Below are positions 37,598 to 45,052 of a DNA stretch of 64,000 bases, in pieces (position 1 is the stretch's first letter; every line of letters starts with the position of its first letter). This DNA is from Sinomonas atrocyanea (GTDB lineage: Bacteria > Actinomycetota > Actinomycetes > Actinomycetales > Micrococcaceae): assembly GCF_030811715.1 (NCBI RefSeq), contig NZ_JAUSRH010000006.1, positions 1-64,000 on the forward strand, read 5' to 3'. The position numbers were made by a program, and so were the translations under genes. The notes beneath the pieces were generated by a model. The model was not told the DNA's origin, made no database searches, and saw only the letters and a program-made list of their open reading frames with translations.

Positions 37598-38632
37598 TCA
37601 GTTCTCGGCGGCCTGGTCGCCGGGGCGCAGCGCTGCGGAGCCCTGCACTCCGGACGCCTCCTGCATGCCGCCCAGGACGGCGGTGACCGCTTCCTGCGAT
37701 GAGCGCCGGGGCTCCCAGCCGACCGCGGAGCGGATGCGGGCGGTGTCCATGATCGGCACCTGCACGGCCATGTCGATCCAGCCCGGGTCGGTGCGCTGGA
37801 TCCGCAGCTTCCATGACAGCCACACGACGGCGCGCAGCGCCGCGGCCGGGAGCGGCACGGACTTCTTGGCGCCTAGGACCGGCGGGAAGGTGGTCGGGTC
37901 CAGGACGGGCTCGGCGGCCACGTTGAAGGCACCCCGGGCGCGGGCGGTCAACACCTTGGCGTAGGCGTCGGCGACGTCCTCGGCGTGGACCGCCTGGAAG
38001 ACCATCGTGGGCGGCATGGGCAGCACCGGGATGCGCGAGCGGGCGACCTGCTGGGGGATGAAGCGGCCCAGGAAGTAGCGCCCCACCTCGGAGGCCTGCC
38101 CCGACTGGAAGATCAGGCCCGGGCGCAGCCGTGCCACAGTGACGTCCGGATGGTCCGCCTCGAAGCGGTCGAGCAGCCGCTCCACCGCCGCCTTCTGCCG
38201 GCTGTAGTGCGAGGTGTGGAGGCCGCCGGTGGGCCAGGACTCGTCGACGCGCTCGTCCTTGGGCCCCGGGCTGTACGCCCCCACCGAGGACGCGTAGACG
38301 AGCTGCTTCACCCCGGCCTCGGCGGCCGCCTCGAAGACCTGCCAGCTCCCCTCCACGTTGACCCGGTGCAGATCGTCCTGGTGGTGGTTGGGCTGGATGA
38401 TCCACGCGAGGTGCACCACGGCGTCGCAGCCCCCGAAGGCGGTCCGCAGCGCCGGGACGGCGTCGGGGGAGCCGATGTCGACCTGGTGCCACGAGGCGCT
38501 CCGGTAGGGCTCGGCCGCGGGATCGGGAGCGCGGCGGGCGACGCCGACGAGCTCGTGCCCGCCCGTCGCGTCCAGTGTCCTCAGCAGCGCGGTCCCGACG
38601 TTCCCGGTGGCTCCGACGATGGCGATGCGCAT
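37598..38632 (-). CDS. NAD-dependent epimerase/dehydratase family protein
   Basis: A 344-residue extended-SDR protein with MRIAIVGATGNVGTALLR (NAD motif) and active-site tyrosine/lysine in TSHYSRQKAAVE. The ATG at 38632 follows AGGAGCCACC. It lies 38 bases after the glycosyltransferase gene on the same strand and probably shares its promoter. The family includes sugar-nucleotide epimerases and ketoreductases; the partner glycosyltransferase makes a role in tailoring or detoxifying a small molecule plausible but unproven. Confidence 0.83.
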   Translation of the reverse strand: MRIAIVGATGNVGTALLRTLDATGGHELVGVARRAPDPAAEPYRSASWHQVDIGSPDAVPALRTAFGGCDAVVHLAWIIQPNHHQDDLHRVNVEGSWQVFEAAAEAGVKQLVYASSVGAYSPGPKDERVDESWPTGGLHTSHYSRQKAAVERLLDRFEADHPDVTVARLRPGLIFQSGQASEVGRYFLGRFIPQQVARSRIPVLPMPPTMVFQAVHAEDVADAYAKVLTARARGAFNVAAEPVLDPTTFPPVLGAKKSVPLPAAALRAVVWLSWKLRIQRTDPGWIDMAVQVPIMDTARIRSAVGWEPRRSSQEAVTAVLGGMQEASGVQGSAALRPGDQAAEN

Positions 38633-38670
38633 GGTGGCTCCTAGCGTCATGGTTGTCGCTGTCCTGCTGC

Positions 38671-39741
38671 TCATTCCCCCTCGGCGCGGCGGGCAACCAT
38701 CTCCAGCACGTCCGCGCCCCGCGCGCGGCCGTCGAGGGCGCGGGCGCGCTCGCCCATCCGGGCGGCCGCCTCGCGGTGGGGGCCGTCCGCGAGGAGCTCC
38801 TCCACGGCTGCCCGGATCCGCGCCGGCCGGGCCGACCGTGACAGGCGGCGCCCGACGCCGGCCCGCTGGACCGCCGCGCCGACCCACGGCTGGTCGGTGG
38901 CCCGGTCGAGCGGCAGCACGAGCAGCGGGACGCCGTGGGCCAGGGCGGCCACCGCCGTGCCGTGGCCGCCGTGGCTGACCACGAGCGAGGCCTCCGGCAG
39001 GAGCTCGGTGTGCGGGCGCCAGCCGTGCACCTCGATGCCGTCCGGCACTCGCAGCGCCCCGGCGGCGAGCCCGGAGCCCAGGGTCGCCACGACCCGGGCA
39101 GGGAGGCCCTCCACGGCATCGAGCACCCACTGCCACGTGGGCACGAGGGTCGGGTAGGGGGCGGTGCTCAGGGAGAGGACCACGGTCGGCGCGGCTGGCC
39201 GGGCCGGGATGGCGCGGACCATGGGCCCGAGGTGCACCACGTCTCCGTGGCCGCGGTCCAGCTCCGGGATCGTCGGTGCCAGGACCGGCCTGCCGGCATT
39301 CAGCAGGCGCAGGACGCGTAGGCCGCGCGCCCGCAGTACGACGTCGAGGGAGGGGAGCACCCGGCGCAGCACCCCGTCCAGCGTGTGCTCGAGGACCACG
39401 TACTCGCGGCCCGCCCGCCGCAGCGCGTCCATGACCCCGAACAGGGCCACATCCACCACCACGACGTCGGCCGGATGGGCGGCGAGGTCCGCGAGCACGT
39501 CGCGCTGCATCGCGGGGTCGGAGGCAATCCTCACCATGTCCAGGGGAGTGGACCCGGAGGGGAAGGTCCGGGTTGTGGAGAAGGAGGCGAAGCGCAGGCC
39601 GGCGGCTGCGAAGTCCGGCGCCTGCGCGGCGTCGCCGAGCACGCTGACCGCGTGGCCCCGCAGCGCGAGCTCCTCGGCGAGGGCCACGGCCGGGACCTTG
39701 TTGCCGCCGCCGTCCCACGTCACGAACAGGAATCTGGCCAC
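38671..39741 (-). CDS. MGT/UGT-like glycosyltransferase (GT1)
   Basis: A 356-residue GT-B glycosyltransferase. RFLFVTWDGGGNKVPAVALA is a typical GT1 N-terminus and the C-terminal donor site reads SLVVSHGGHGTAVAALAHGV...PLDRATDQPW, as in macrolide-type transferases. GTG start at 39741 behind GGAGGG; an upstream in-frame ATG (39782) would extend it into the shared promoter region. It is divergent from the MarR-MFS pair whose operator region it shares. Acceptor unknown; inactivation of antibiotics by glycosylation is a known function of close families. Confidence 0.85.
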   Translation of the reverse strand: MARFLFVTWDGGGNKVPAVALAEELALRGHAVSVLGDAAQAPDFAAAGLRFASFSTTRTFPSGSTPLDMVRIASDPAMQRDVLADLAAHPADVVVVDVALFGVMDALRRAGREYVVLEHTLDGVLRRVLPSLDVVLRARGLRVLRLLNAGRPVLAPTIPELDRGHGDVVHLGPMVRAIPARPAAPTVVLSLSTAPYPTLVPTWQWVLDAVEGLPARVVATLGSGLAAGALRVPDGIEVHGWRPHTELLPEASLVVSHGGHGTAVAALAHGVPLLVLPLDRATDQPWVGAAVQRAGVGRRLSRSARPARIRAAVEELLADGPHREAAARMGERARALDGRARGADVLEMVARRAEGE

Positions 39742-39829
39742 TGTTTCCCTCCGAGGGCCGGTGCCGGCCCTTCCGCGCGCCATGCTACGGGCGCGGCCGC
39801 CCCGGGTCGAGCCGCCCGTCCGGCCGGCC

Positions 39830-39864
39830 TTGACATTAGGGTACCTAACTATTAGGGTACCTAA
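39830..39864. promoter_or_regulatory. marR promoter with twin palindromic operators
   Basis: TTGACA (39830-39835), 17-base spacer, TAGGGT (39853-39858). Two identical 13-mers TTAGGGTACCTAA (39836-39848 and 39852-39864), each palindromic except the centre, lie 16 bases apart and cover the spacer, the -10 and the start site. The ATG at 39867 is about the transcript start. Confidence 0.85.
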
Positions 39865-39866
39865 GT

Positions 39867-40316
39867 ATGAACGAGGAGCTTGCCGCACTGGCCGAGGCCT
39901 TCCGCGACGCGATCCGCTACGGCACCTACATGGCCCGGCGGCTCGACGAGCTGTCCGAGCTCTCCGTGGCCCAGCTCAGCGTCCTGAACATGGTCGCCGG
40001 CGAGGGCCTGCGCATGGGCGTCATCGCCAAGAACCTCGGTGTCAGGGTGCCCACGGCCACCGAGCAGGTCGCCCGGCTCGAGAAGGCCGGCCTCCTCGAG
40101 CGGTGCAGCGACCCGCACGACGCGAGGGCCGTCGTCGTGCGCCGGACCCCTGAGGGCGACGCCACCGCGCAGCGTGCCAACACCCGCCGCACCGAGCGGA
40201 TGGCCGCCGCCCTCGCAACCCTCGACGACGACGAGCGCGCGGCCCTCGCGGCCGCACTGCCCGTGATGGACAAGATCAACCAGTACGTGATGAAGAACCA
40301 GGAGCTGCCCGCATGA
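39867..40316 (+). CDS. MarR-family transcriptional regulator
   Basis: A 149-residue MarR protein. The winged helix contains NLGVRVPTATEQVARLEKAG followed by the wing CSDPHDARAVVVRRTPEG. With a perfect -35/-10 pair ending 8 bases before the ATG, the mRNA is leaderless. Twin palindromes in its promoter predict autorepression, and they also lie upstream of the divergent glycosyltransferase. The stop overlaps the exporter start (ATGA), so sensor and exporter are made together: a classical drug-responsive pair. Confidence 0.93.
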   Translation: MNEELAALAEAFRDAIRYGTYMARRLDELSELSVAQLSVLNMVAGEGLRMGVIAKNLGVRVPTATEQVARLEKAGLLERCSDPHDARAVVVRRTPEGDATAQRANTRRTERMAAALATLDDDERAALAAALPVMDKINQYVMKNQELPA

Positions 40317-41581
40317 CCGCCGAGACCGGCGTCCAGCCCGAATCCCACCCCGACTCCGCGCCCGCGCCCCAGCACGGCCCGGCCCCGCACGAGACCCTCG
40401 AGGCCGAGAAGGCCTCCTTCTTCCGCCAGCCCAAGGCCGTCTGGGCCACCGCCGCCGCCTCCGTCTTCGCCTTCATGGGCATCGGCCTCGTGGACCCGAT
40501 CCTGCCCGCGATCGCCCAGAACCTCGACGCCAGCCCGAGCCAGGTCTCGCTGCTGTTCACGAGCTACTTCCTCGTGACCGCGGTGATGATGCTCGTCACC
40601 GGCTGGGTGTCCTCCCGGATCGGCGGCAAGAAGACCCTCCTGATCGGCCTGGCGCTCATCGTGGCCTTCGCGAGCCTCTCCGGCACGAGCCAGAGCGTCG
40701 CCGAGCTCATCGGCTGGCGCGCGGGCTGGGGCCTCGGCAACTCCCTCTTCGTCGCGACCGCGCTCGCCGTGATCGTCGGCGTCGCCTCCGGCGGGACCTC
40801 CACCGCGATCATCCTCTACGAGGCCGCCCTCGGCCTCGGCCTCTCGCTCGGCCCGCTCGCCGGAGCACTCCTGGGCGGCTGGCAGTGGCGCATGCCGTTC
40901 TTCGGCACCGCGACCCTCATGGCGATCGCCTTCATCGCCATCCTCGCGACCCTGCCCAAGACCCCGCCCGCGGCGAGGAAGACCCGGTTCCGCGATCCCC
41001 TCCAGGCCCTCGGCCACGCCGGCCTGCGCTCGGTGGCCGGCAGCGCGTTCTTCTACAACTTCGGCTTCTACACCGTGCTCGCCTTCGTGCCGTTCATCCT
41101 CGGCATGGGCGCCTACGGCATCGGCGCGGTGTTCTTCGGCTGGGGCGTAGCCCTCGCCCTCTGCTCGGTCTTCGTGGCCCCGCAGCTGCAGGCCCGCTTC
41201 GGCGACGTGAAGGTCCTGGCCGGCACCCTCGCCGGGCTCGCGGTGGTCCTGGTCGGCATGGCCGTCTCCGCTGCCGTCCACGCCGTCCCCGCCGTCGTGG
41301 TCCTGACGATCATCGCCGGGGCGCTGCTGGGCATCAACAACACCGTCTATACCGAGCTCGCGATGGGCGTCTCCGACGCGCCGCGGCCCGTGGCGAGCGC
41401 CGGCTACAACTTTGTGCGCTGGATGGGCGGCGCCCTCGCCCCCTTCATCGCGACCTGGCTCGGCGAGACCTACGGCGCGCCCGTCCCGTTCTACGCCTCC
41501 GCCGTGGCCCTCGTGATCGCCATCGGCATCGCGCTCGGCGGCAGGAAGTACATCCACGCGCACGAGCCCGCGGCGGTTTGA
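40313..41581 (+). CDS. MFS exporter, DHA1 type
   Basis: A 422-residue major-facilitator drug/metabolite exporter with about 12 helices. AFMGIGLVDPILPAIAQNLD and the A-loop VTGWVSSRIGGKKTLLIGLA are typical. A soluble N-terminal tail of about 40 residues precedes helix 1. The start overlaps the marR stop. Its control by MarR and the divergent glycosyltransferase suggest export of a toxic or signalling compound. Confidence 0.9.
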   Translation: MTAETGVQPESHPDSAPAPQHGPAPHETLEAEKASFFRQPKAVWATAAASVFAFMGIGLVDPILPAIAQNLDASPSQVSLLFTSYFLVTAVMMLVTGWVSSRIGGKKTLLIGLALIVAFASLSGTSQSVAELIGWRAGWGLGNSLFVATALAVIVGVASGGTSTAIILYEAALGLGLSLGPLAGALLGGWQWRMPFFGTATLMAIAFIAILATLPKTPPAARKTRFRDPLQALGHAGLRSVAGSAFFYNFGFYTVLAFVPFILGMGAYGIGAVFFGWGVALALCSVFVAPQLQARFGDVKVLAGTLAGLAVVLVGMAVSAAVHAVPAVVVLTIIAGALLGINNTVYTELAMGVSDAPRPVASAGYNFVRWMGGALAPFIATWLGETYGAPVPFYASAVALVIAIGIALGGRKYIHAHEPAAV

Positions 41582-41623
41582 ACCCCGGCCTGCGGGGAAG
41601 GACGCTGGGAGCCCGGACCCTCG

Positions 41624-41649
41624 GGAATGAAACCCCCATGGGTATCGTT
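41624..41649 (+). promoter_or_regulatory. Sigma-R/SigH-type promoter of the thioredoxin gene
   Basis: GGAAT (41624-41628), exactly 18 bases, then GTT (41647-41649), the textbook spacing for thiol-stress sigma factors SigR (Streptomyces) and SigH (mycobacteria), whose regulons include thioredoxins. It lies about 55 bases before the ATG. Confidence 0.7.
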
Positions 41650-41703
41650 GAGACTTTCGGACCACCCCCGCAGGGGTACCGCACAGAGAGCAAGGAGCGC
41701 GGC

Positions 41704-42081
41704 ATGGCAACGAAGAACGTCACCGGCGAGGACTTCGCCGAGGTCATCGAGAAGAACGACATCGTCCTGGTGGACTTCTGGGCGTCGTGGTGCGGCCCGT
41801 GCCGCCAGTTCGCCCCGACCTACGAGGCCGCCTCCGAGAAGCACCCGGACGTCGTGTTCGCCAAGGTGGACACCGAGGCCGAGCAGATGCTCGCCGCCCA
41901 GGCCAACATCACCTCGATCCCGACCCTCATGGCGTTCCGCGAGAAGGTCCTCGTCTTCTCGCAGCCCGGCGCCCTCCCGGCCTCCGCCCTCGAGCAGGTC
42001 ATCACGGCCGTGAAGGACCTCGACATGGAGGACGTCCACAAGAAGGTCGCCGAGGCGCAGGCCCAGGGCCCGCAGAACTGA
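41704..42081 (+). CDS. trxA: Thioredoxin
   Basis: A 125-residue thioredoxin with the redox site FWASWCGPCRQF and the cis-proline loop ITSIPTLMAF. It reduces protein disulphides with electrons from thioredoxin reductase (not in this window). The C-terminal ~18 residues (DVHKKVAEAQAQGPQN) are a short extension. The ATG at 41704 follows AAGGAG; the open frame upstream is a shadow of the exporter gene. A thiol-stress promoter precedes it and a hairpin follows. Confidence 0.95.
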   Translation: MATKNVTGEDFAEVIEKNDIVLVDFWASWCGPCRQFAPTYEAASEKHPDVVFAKVDTEAEQMLAAQANITSIPTLMAFREKVLVFSQPGALPASALEQVITAVKDLDMEDVHKKVAEAQAQGPQN

Positions 42082-42102
42082 CGCACCGCTCCGCCGGCAC
42101 GC

Positions 42103-42140
42103 GAACGGCGCCGCCCCAGCAGCTGGGGGCGGCGCCGTTC
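42103..42140 (+). terminator. Hairpin terminator after trxA
   Basis: A 15-bp perfect stem GAACGGCGCCGCCCC (42103-42117 with 42126-42140) around an 8-base loop. It also faces the end of the convergent monooxygenase gene. Confidence 0.8.
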
Positions 42141-42174
42141 CTGCGTCTGGCGGACGCTGCATGCCCTGGGGACG

Positions 42175-42453
42175 CTACAGGCGCTCGATCTTCACGGGCT
42201 CGGCCAGCAGCGCACTCAGCGACTCGTTGAGGTCCTGCACGGCCACGCCCTTCGAGTGCCTGTCGAGGTCCTCCTCCGACGCCCAGAGCTCGGAGAGGAC
42301 GAGCCGGTCGTCGGACTCGTCGGTGATCTCGTACTGGAGGCACCCGGGCTCGCGCTGGACCTCCTCGATCGCGATGTCGAGGGCGAGCTTGACGCGGAAG
42401 AACTCGCCGTCGTTGGGGATGAAGGTCGCCTTCAGGCGCACGGGATCAGTCAT
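42175..42453 (-). CDS. Antibiotic-biosynthesis-monooxygenase (ABM/YgiN-like) domain protein
   Basis: A 92-residue ABM-fold protein (VRLKATFIPNDGEFFRVKLA, PGCLQYEITDES, LSELWASEEDLDRHS), similar in size to YgiN-type quinol monooxygenases and haem/aldehyde-handling relatives. The reaction is not readable from sequence. A -10 box TAGGCT (42466-42461) is 7 bases before the ATG, so it is probably leaderless. It is divergent from an acyl-CoA synthetase with a palindrome between the two -10 boxes. Confidence 0.82.
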   Translation of the reverse strand: MTDPVRLKATFIPNDGEFFRVKLALDIAIEEVQREPGCLQYEITDESDDRLVLSELWASEEDLDRHSKGVAVQDLNESLSALLAEPVKIERL

Positions 42454-42463
42454 GGTCGCCAGC

Positions 42464-42478
42464 CTACCGAGTTGGTAG
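42464..42478. promoter_or_regulatory. Palindrome between two divergent leaderless promoters
   Basis: CTACC-GAGTT-GGTAG. It overlaps the -10 of the ABM gene (42466-42461, minus) and the -10 of the acyl-CoA synthetase gene (TAGCTT, 42476-42481, plus). One bound regulator would block both. Confidence 0.6.
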
Positions 42479-42487
42479 CTTTCATCC

Positions 42488-44188
42488 ATGCAGAGCTCCT
42501 ACACGGCAGGCGAGACGACGATGTCCCTGCTCGAAGAGACCATCGGCGCGAACTTCGCCCGCGCCGTCGGGCAGCATGCGGACCAGGAGGCCCTCGTGGA
42601 GGCGGCGGGAGACGGCCGCGCCGACGCCGCCCGCCGCTGGACCTACGCCGAGCTCGCGCACGACGTCGATGCCGCCGCCCGCGGGCTCCTCGCCGCGGGC
42701 GTGGCGAAGGGCGACCGCGTGGGCATCTGGAGCCCGAACTGCGCCGAGTGGACCGTGATCCAGTACGCGACCGCGGCCATCGGCGCCATCCTCGTCAACG
42801 TCAACCCGGCCTACCGCGCCCACGAGCTGCAGTTCGTGGTCCGGCAGAACGGCATGCGCATGCTCGTCGTCGCGCCCAGCGACCGGACGAGCGACTACGT
42901 CGCCATGGCCCGCGCCGCGGTCGACGAGTGCCCCGCCCTGCGGGAGCTCGTGTTCCTGCCGGCGCCCCACGCCCCGGGCGAGGCCGTGTTCGAGCCCGGC
43001 GTGCCGGCGTCGGACGGGGAGACCACGTGGGAGGCCCTCGTGGCCCGCGCCGGCGAGGTGCCGGCGTCGGCCGTGGCGGAGCGGGCGGCGACGTTGTCCG
43101 CGGACGACCCGATCAACATCCAGTACACCTCCGGCACCACGGGCTTCCCCAAGGGCGCCACGCTCACGCACCGGAACATCCTCAACAACGGCTTCGCGAT
43201 CGGCGAGCTGCTCGGCTACACCCCCGAGGACCGGGTGGTCATCCCGGTGCCGTTCTACCACTGCTTCGGCATGGTCATCGGCAACCTGGCGGCGTACTCG
43301 CACGGCTGTGCCACGATCCTGCCCGGCCGCGGCTTCAGGCCCGACGCCGCCCTGCGCGCCGTGCAGGACTTCGGCGGCACCTCGCTCTACGGCGTCCCGA
43401 CGATGTTCATCGCCGAGCTCGCGCTGCCCGACTTCGGCTCGTACCGGCTCGGCACGCTCCGCACGGGGGTCATGGCCGGCTCGACGTGCCCTGTCGAGGT
43501 CATGGAGCGGGTCATCTCCGACATGCACATGGAGGGGGTGGCCATCTGCTACGGCATGACCGAGACGTCCCCGGTCTCGACCATGACGCGCGCGGGGGAC
43601 TCCCTCGCCCAGCGCACGGGCACCGTCGGACGGACCATGCCCAACCTCCAGAGCAAGGTCGTGGACCCGGCGACCGGCGAGACCGTGGAACGCGGGGTGA
43701 TCGGCGAGCTGTGCACCCGCGGCTACGCCGTCATGGCCGGCTACTGGGACCAGCCTGACAAGACGGCCGAGGCCATCGACGCGGACGGCTGGATGCACAC
43801 GGGCGACCTCGCCCGGATGGACGATGACGGCTACGTGATGATCGAGGGGCGGATCAAGGACATGGTGATCCGCGGGGGCGAGAACGTCTACCCGCGCGAG
43901 ATCGAGGAGTTCCTCTACCGGCACCCGGCCATCCAGGACGTCCAGGTCATCGGGGTTCCCGATCCGGCCTACGGCGAGGAGCTCATGGCGTGCATCATCC
44001 TCCGGCCCGGGGCCCAGCCGCTGACCGCGGAGGACATCGCGGAGTACTGCCGGGGCGAGCTGGCGCACTACAAGGTGCCGCGCTACGTGGACATCCGGGA
44101 GTCGTTCCCCATGACCGTCTCGGGGAAGGTCCGCAAGGTGCAGATGCGCGAGGAGGCCGTGGCCCGGCTGGGGCTCGGGGCCAGCTGA
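42488..44188 (+). CDS. Acyl-CoA synthetase (AMP-binding, FadD-like)
   Basis: A 566-residue adenylate-forming ligase. P-loop YTSGTTGFPKGATLTHRN, A5 motif YGMTETSPVST, A7/A8 region HTGDLARMDDDGYV and GRIKDMVIRGGENVYPREIE, and the catalytic lysine in VSGKVRKVQM are all intact. It activates a fatty or other carboxylic acid as CoA thioester; chain length is not readable. TAGCTT ends 6 bases before the ATG at 42488, so I keep that start as leaderless; the ATG at 42521 is an alternative. Confidence 0.92.
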   Translation: MQSSYTAGETTMSLLEETIGANFARAVGQHADQEALVEAAGDGRADAARRWTYAELAHDVDAAARGLLAAGVAKGDRVGIWSPNCAEWTVIQYATAAIGAILVNVNPAYRAHELQFVVRQNGMRMLVVAPSDRTSDYVAMARAAVDECPALRELVFLPAPHAPGEAVFEPGVPASDGETTWEALVARAGEVPASAVAERAATLSADDPINIQYTSGTTGFPKGATLTHRNILNNGFAIGELLGYTPEDRVVIPVPFYHCFGMVIGNLAAYSHGCATILPGRGFRPDAALRAVQDFGGTSLYGVPTMFIAELALPDFGSYRLGTLRTGVMAGSTCPVEVMERVISDMHMEGVAICYGMTETSPVSTMTRAGDSLAQRTGTVGRTMPNLQSKVVDPATGETVERGVIGELCTRGYAVMAGYWDQPDKTAEAIDADGWMHTGDLARMDDDGYVMIEGRIKDMVIRGGENVYPREIEEFLYRHPAIQDVQVIGVPDPAYGEELMACIILRPGAQPLTAEDIAEYCRGELAHYKVPRYVDIRESFPMTVSGKVRKVQMREEAVARLGLGAS

Positions 44189-44223
44189 GCCCCTGACCCT
44201 CGGGCGCTGACCCCCAGCGTGAG

Positions 44224-44307
44224 GCGTGCGAAGTCACCCCGTAGGTGCGTGAGGTCGCCCCGTGCGCGCGCGAGGTCGCCCCATGTGCGCGCGAGGTCGG
44301 GCCGTAG
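44224..44307 (+). repeat. 21-bp repeat array between genes
   Basis: Four units of the type GCGCGCGAGGTCGCCCCGTGC; the GAGGTC/GAAGTC core is at 44230, 44251, 44272 and 44293, exactly 21 bases apart. It starts soon after the acyl-CoA synthetase stop. The same core and period occur inside the PRC-barrel gene and the DEAD-box helicase gene. Confidence 0.8.
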
Positions 44308-44340
44308 TGCCGGCCTGCGGGGCAGCTGTCGGAAAGGTGA

Positions 44341-45021
44341 CTATGCCGGCGGTGGCGGTGGCGGTGGCCCGGGCCGCTCAGGGGGCCTCGGGTGCGGGGG
44401 GCCCGGGTGCCGGGGTGCAGGCGGCCCAGCGTGCGGCGGCCCAGCGTGTGGCGGTCCCGCGCGCGGCGGCTCCGGGTGGGGAGGATGGGGCGGGTGTGGG
44501 TGCACCGGCGGGCGCTCGTCCGGCGCAGGTGGCAACGGACGAGGCTGCCCACCTGCCTCGTCCGGGGCGGGAGCTTCCTGTGGCCCGACCTCGGCGTCCA
44601 AAGGCGTGACTTCGGCGTTCGGAGACCTGACTTCGGCGTCCTGAGGGGTGACTTCGGCGTCACGGGGGGTGACCTCGGGGGTGTCGGAGCTGTCGGCGTC
44701 CGCAGTCAGGCCGTAGTGCTCCCGGAGTTCTGCTGCCTGGTCCTTGCTGAGGCCGCCCCGGTCGGAGGCGACGCGCGGAGCGGACCGGACGGTGTCGGAG
44801 TCGAAGGCGACCCGCACGGCGGAGCCGTCCACACTCGCCCCGTCGAGCGGCACGAACCGGTGCGTGATCCCGAAGAAGCCGGCGCGGACGGACACGAAGG
44901 CGGGCGCGGCGCCGGAGGCGTCCAGCACGATCTGGTCGATCGAGCCGAGGTCCGTGCCGTCGGAGCCGATCAGCCGTCCGCCGGCCTCGAGGACTCCGTC
45001 AAGCTCTGCGCGGGTGACCAT
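44341..45021 (-). CDS. PRC-barrel domain protein with heptad and Pro-rich tail
   Basis: A 226-residue protein. Residues about 1-80 form a PRC barrel (LIGSDGTDLGSIDQIVLD...GFFGITHRFVPLDG). From about residue 113 come five heptads of the DAEVTPx type encoded by a 21-bp DNA repeat (44587-44691). The last ~75 residues are His/Pro/Gly-rich and end in a polyproline run. PRC barrels occur in RNA-processing and photosynthetic proteins; function here is unknown. The tail looks recently expanded by repeat slippage. Confidence 0.8.
   Translation of the reverse strand: MVTRAELDGVLEAGGRLIGSDGTDLGSIDQIVLDASGAAPAFVSVRAGFFGITHRFVPLDGASVDGSAVRVAFDSDTVRSAPRVASDRGGLSKDQAAELREHYGLTADADSSDTPEVTPRDAEVTPQDAEVRSPNAEVTPLDAEVGPQEAPAPDEAGGQPRPLPPAPDERPPVHPHPPHPPHPEPPRAGPPHAGPPHAGPPAPRHPGPPHPRPPERPGPPPPPPPA
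44587..44691 (-). repeat. 21-bp repeat array inside the PRC-barrel gene
   Basis: Five units; on the plus strand GACTTCGGCG or GACCTCGGCG occurs at 44587, 44608, 44629, 44650 and 44671, 21 bases apart. Read in frame they encode (D/N)AEV-T/R-P/S heptads. Related to the arrays at 44224-44307 and 60958-61041. Confidence 0.85.
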
Positions 45022-45052
45022 GCGCCGATCCTCTCACGCGCCCCGCTCCCGG

